38,437 bases of DNA, from assembly GCA_949430125.1 (NCBI GenBank), contig CASQMQ010000071.1, positions 1-38,437 of the forward strand, written 5' to 3'. Positions 35,586-38,437 of the stretch are shown piece after piece (position 1 is the first letter of the stretch; every line of letters starts with the position of its first letter). A program made the translations under genes and the position numbers. The stretch is from an uncultured Pseudomonadales bacterium. Lineage in GTDB: Bacteria > Pseudomonadota > Gammaproteobacteria > Pseudomonadales > Pseudohongiellaceae. The notes under the pieces were generated by a model that was given only the letters and a program-made list of their open reading frames with translations, had not been told where the DNA came from and did no database searches.

Positions 35586-38284
35586 ATGTCTAAATCTTTA
35601 GTAATAGTTGAGTCTCCCGCAAAGGCGAAAACGATCAATAAGTACTTGGGTAACGAGTACGTTGTGAAGTCCAGTGTTGGGCATATACGTGACCTGCCAA
35701 CCAGTGGCAGCGGCAAGCCTATCGATACAAAGGCGCGTGCAGCGGCAGCAGCTCTGACCCGAAAGATGCCTCCAGAAGAAAAGGTCATCTACAAGAAAAA
35801 GAAGGCCAAACAACAACTTGTGAAGCGAATGGGCATCGACCCTGAGCAAGATTGGGCGGCAAACTATGAGATCCTGCCGGGCAAAGAGAAAGTCGTAGCT
35901 GAGTTGCAGAAGCTCGCCAAGAATGCCGATCACATCTATCTCGCGACTGACCTTGATAGAGAGGGGGAAGCTATTGCCTGGCACTTGCAGGAAGCCATTG
36001 GCGGAGATCCAGGTCGCTATAAGCGCGTGGTATTTAACGAAATTACCAAGAAAGCCATCACTGATGCCTTCAAGGAGCCGGGCGAAGTAGATATGCGCTA
36101 TGTGGAAGCGCAGCAGGCGCGGCGCTTTCTAGACCGAGTTGTGGGTTTCATGGTTTCTCCATTGCTCTGGGCAAAAGTTGCCAGAGGACTGTCTGCGGGC
36201 CGAGTGCAATCCGTTGCTGTTCGTCTCGTTGTGGAGCGAGAACAACAAATTCGCGCGTTTATTCCAGAAGAATTCTGGGAAGTGTTTGCGAAACTAAATA
36301 CGAAGAAGAAGGAAAAGCTTCGTTGTCAGTTAGTCAGGCATGATGGCAGCCAATTTCCGACCGGACAATAAGGCCGATACCGACGCCGCTCTGGCGATCC
36401 TGGAAGGCGCAGACTATAAGGTGGAGAAACGCGAGGATCGACCTACCTCGTCCAAGCCGAAGCCACCATTGATCACCTCGACTCTGCAGCAGGCCGCGAG
36501 CACAAGACTTGGCTTCGGGGTAAAGAAGACCATGATGATGGCGCAGCGCCTCTACGAGGCCGGTTATATAACCTATATGCGTACTGACTCGACTCATCTG
36601 AGCAATGACGCCATAGCCATGTGTCGCAACTATATCGACAAGAGTTTCGGCGATAAGTATCTCACCGAAAAGCCGATGTTCTACAGCTCGAAAGAAGGAG
36701 CGCAGGAAGCGCATGAAGCGGTGAGGCCCACTGAGGTGAAGACTGTGTCCGAGAAGCTAATGGGCATGGAGCCGGATGCAGTTCGTCTGTACGCTTTGAT
36801 TTGGCAGTACTTCGTTGCCTGTCAGATGCAACCTGCTAGATATCTAAGCTCTTCTATCACTGTAGCTGCCGCTGAGTTCGAGTTGCGAACAAAGGGGCGC
36901 ATCATGCAGTTCGACGGTTACCTGAAAGTGATGCCGTCCAAAGATGAAGATATCGTGTTGCCTGCAGTTGAAGAAGGCGACTCATTGAATTTAGAGCTAC
37001 TTGAGCCTTTTCAGAATTTTACTAAACCCACAGCGCGCTTCACCGAGGCGAGCCTTGTCAAAGAATTAGAGAAGCGAGGCATTGGCCGTCCTTCTACCTA
37101 CGCCTCGATTATCTCGACGATTCAGGATCGTGGCTATGTGCGAACCGAGAGCAAGCGTTTCTTCGCGTTGAAGATGGGCGATATCGTCGCCGAACGATTG
37201 CAAGAAAGTTTCGCCGAGCTGATGAGTTATGACTTCACCGCTAAGATGGAAGAGTCGCTCGATGAGGTTGCAGGTGGTGAGAAGAATTGGAAAGTGCTGC
37301 TGAATGAGTTCTATGAGGGCTTTACCAGCCAGCTAATGAAGGCCGAAGGCGAAGATGGCGGTATGCGGACGAACGATCCGACTGAAACCGATATCGAATG
37401 CCCGAAGTGTGGTCGTCACATGCAAATTCGAACGGCATCGACAGGTGTCTTTCTGGGCTGTTCAGGCTACGCATTGCCACCTAAGGAGCGCTGTAAATCT
37501 ACTATTAATCTGACGGCTGGTGATGACGCAATTCGCACCGATACGGCCGAAGAGGCAGAGGCGCAGGAGAATATCCTGTTAAGAAACAAGCATCGCTGCT
37601 CGATTTGTAATACGGCGATGGAGCCCTATCTCATCGACGAGAAGCGAAAATTGCATGTCTGCGGTAACAATCCAGATTGCCTGGGGTTCGAAATTGAGAA
37701 CGGCGAATTCAAGATTCGCGGTTACGATGGGCCCATTATCGAATGTGATAAATGTGGCCAAGATATGCAATTGAAGACCGGCCGCTTTGGTAAGTATTTT
37801 GGTTGTAGCAGTGAAGACTGCAAGAACACACGTAAACTTCTAAGAAGCGGCGAAGCTGCGCCGCCTAAGATGGATCCGGTGCAGATGCCGGAACTAATAT
37901 GCGAGACGGTGGAAGACCACTATGTGCTGCGTGATGGTGCGGCGGGTATGTTCCTGGCGGCAAGTAAGTTTCCTAAAAATCGCGAGACCAGGGCGCCCTA
38001 CATAGAAGAATTGCTCCCGCATAAGTCTGAGATTGATCCAAAGTATAATTTTCTTTTGGAGGCCCCGTTAGAAGACGATGCTGGCAATAAGACGCTAGTT
38101 CGCTTCTCTCGCAAGACGAAAGAGCAATATGTGCAGACTGAGATCGACAAAAAGGCCACTGGTTGGAAGGCCTACCATGAAGGCGGAAAATGGGTAATTA
38201 CCAAGCCGGATAAGAAAGCCAAAGCAGCAAAGAAAAAGGCTGCTAAAGAAAAAGACTGCGAAGAAGGCCGTTAAAAAGGACTAG
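35586..38284 (+). CDS. topA: DNA topoisomerase I, frameshifted twice
   Basis: TopA relaxes negative supercoils by cutting one DNA strand. The first part (from 35586) has the TOPRIM start [48 protein letters not shown] with the acidic metal site, and [31 protein letters not shown]. At about 36348-36355 the frame changes (DGSQF, then [17 protein letters not shown]). The second part has [18 protein letters not shown] with the catalytic tyrosine (codon at about 36574), [30 protein letters not shown] and three C-terminal zinc ribbons ([24 protein letters not shown]). Near 38250 a second indel joins the lysine/alanine-rich tail to [11 protein letters not shown] and the TAG at 38282-38284, instead of the early TAA at 38272-38274. 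About 899 residues, slightly longer than E. coli. The gene is essential in most relatives, so the breaks look like errors. Confidence 0.94.
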
Positions 38285-38297
38285 CGGCTCTCAGCCA

Positions 38298-38331
38298 CTC
38301 TGTGTGACACATTGCATGCTGTCACACAGAG
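38298..38331. terminator. Shared hairpin terminator between topA and lexA
   Basis: CTCTGTGTGACA (38298-38309) and TGTCACACAGAG (38320-38331) form a perfect 12-bp stem with a 10-base loop. It lies 13 bases after the topA stop and 30 bases beyond the lexA stop, between two convergent genes, where it can serve both. There is only a short T-rich stretch after it on the plus strand, so it may need help from rho or act as an RNA 3'-end barrier. Confidence 0.75.
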
Positions 38332-38360
38332 CTTTCTGCAATATTTGGCTAGATACGGTG

Positions 38361-38437
38361 CTAAATGTTACGCCGTATTACCCCAACACTGATCCCCTCA
38401 ATAGCGAAATCACAACTTCTCAGGTCTACTTCGATAG
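38361..38437 (-). CDS. lexA: LexA repressor, C-terminal end
   Basis: The last 25 residues of a minus-strand gene enter the window's right end: IEVDLRSCDFAIEGISVGVI, then RRNI and a TAG at 38361-38363. This matches the end of LexA, the SOS repressor (in E. coli VVDLRQQSFTIEGLAVGVI). The catalytic serine and lysine lie outside the window. topA-lexA is a close pairing in Pseudomonas as well. The call rests on a short piece but the match is characteristic. Confidence 0.85.
   Translation of the reverse strand, partial: IEVDLRSCDFAIEGISVGVIRRNI

Noticed and set aside
1-38437. CRISPR arrays, tRNA or rRNA genes, insertion sequences, prophage or integrase genes
   Set aside because: I saw no spaced direct repeats, cloverleaf-like sequences, transposase or integrase motifs on either strand.

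Overview
The window is chromosomal DNA of a gammaproteobacterium. It carries almost only housekeeping genes in orders typical of the Pseudomonas/Cellvibrio side of the class: nuoN; gpsA-DUF4389-sixA-DUF4892; folE / prmB-aroC; leuC-leuD-asd-fimV-truA-trpF-trpB-trpA-accD-folC-SPOR-cvpA-purF; a MoxR-DUF58-DUF4381-BatA-BatBC-BatD block; pyrD; tatD; ilvE; topA and lexA. I see no prophage, insertion sequence, CRISPR array, rRNA or tRNA. The taxonomic reading is inferred from gene order and protein content, since no marker RNA is present.

Layout. 1-5 kb holds the end of nuoN, the remnant of a SAM methyltransferase, gpsA, a DUF4389 membrane protein, sixA, a secreted DUF4892 protein and folE on the minus strand. 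5-21.6 kb is one long plus-strand stretch: prmB and aroC, leucine biosynthesis (leuC, leuD, with leuB missing from its usual place), asd, the polar/pilus assembly protein fimV, truA, the end of the tryptophan pathway (trpF, trpB, trpA), accD, folC, a SPOR protein, cvpA and purF. 21.8-30.4 kb is read on the minus strand: a Tat-exported limonene-epoxide-hydrolase-like protein, a GNAT acetyltransferase, the YciH/SUI1 protein, and a compact operon of six genes (moxR, DUF58, DUF4381, batA, a batB-batC fusion, batD) whose products probably form an envelope-associated MoxR/VWA system. 31-38 kb holds pyrD, a small glutaredoxin-like gene, an unidentified broken gene, tatD, ilvE, topA and the tail of lexA facing topA across a shared hairpin terminator.

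The most important property of the window is its many broken reading frames. About twenty single-base frame changes, plus one in-frame stop, interrupt genes that are normally intact and often essential (gpsA, leuC, trpB, trpA, accD, topA, and fimV many times). In each case the protein resumes in another frame with no loss of conserved sequence. Together this points to indel errors in the assembly (for example an uncorrected long-read or low-coverage genome) rather than to gene decay, so I list these genes as CDS with the break positions. The genes from folC to purF and the BatBC/BatD/DUF4381/DUF58/MoxR genes are intact.

I did not find a convincing new biological system. The best leads are an unrecognised interrupted minus-strand gene at 32461-32915, the absence of leuB between leuD and asd, lysine/alanine-rich tails on two unrelated proteins, and some inverted repeats in front of leuC and the glutaredoxin-like gene.
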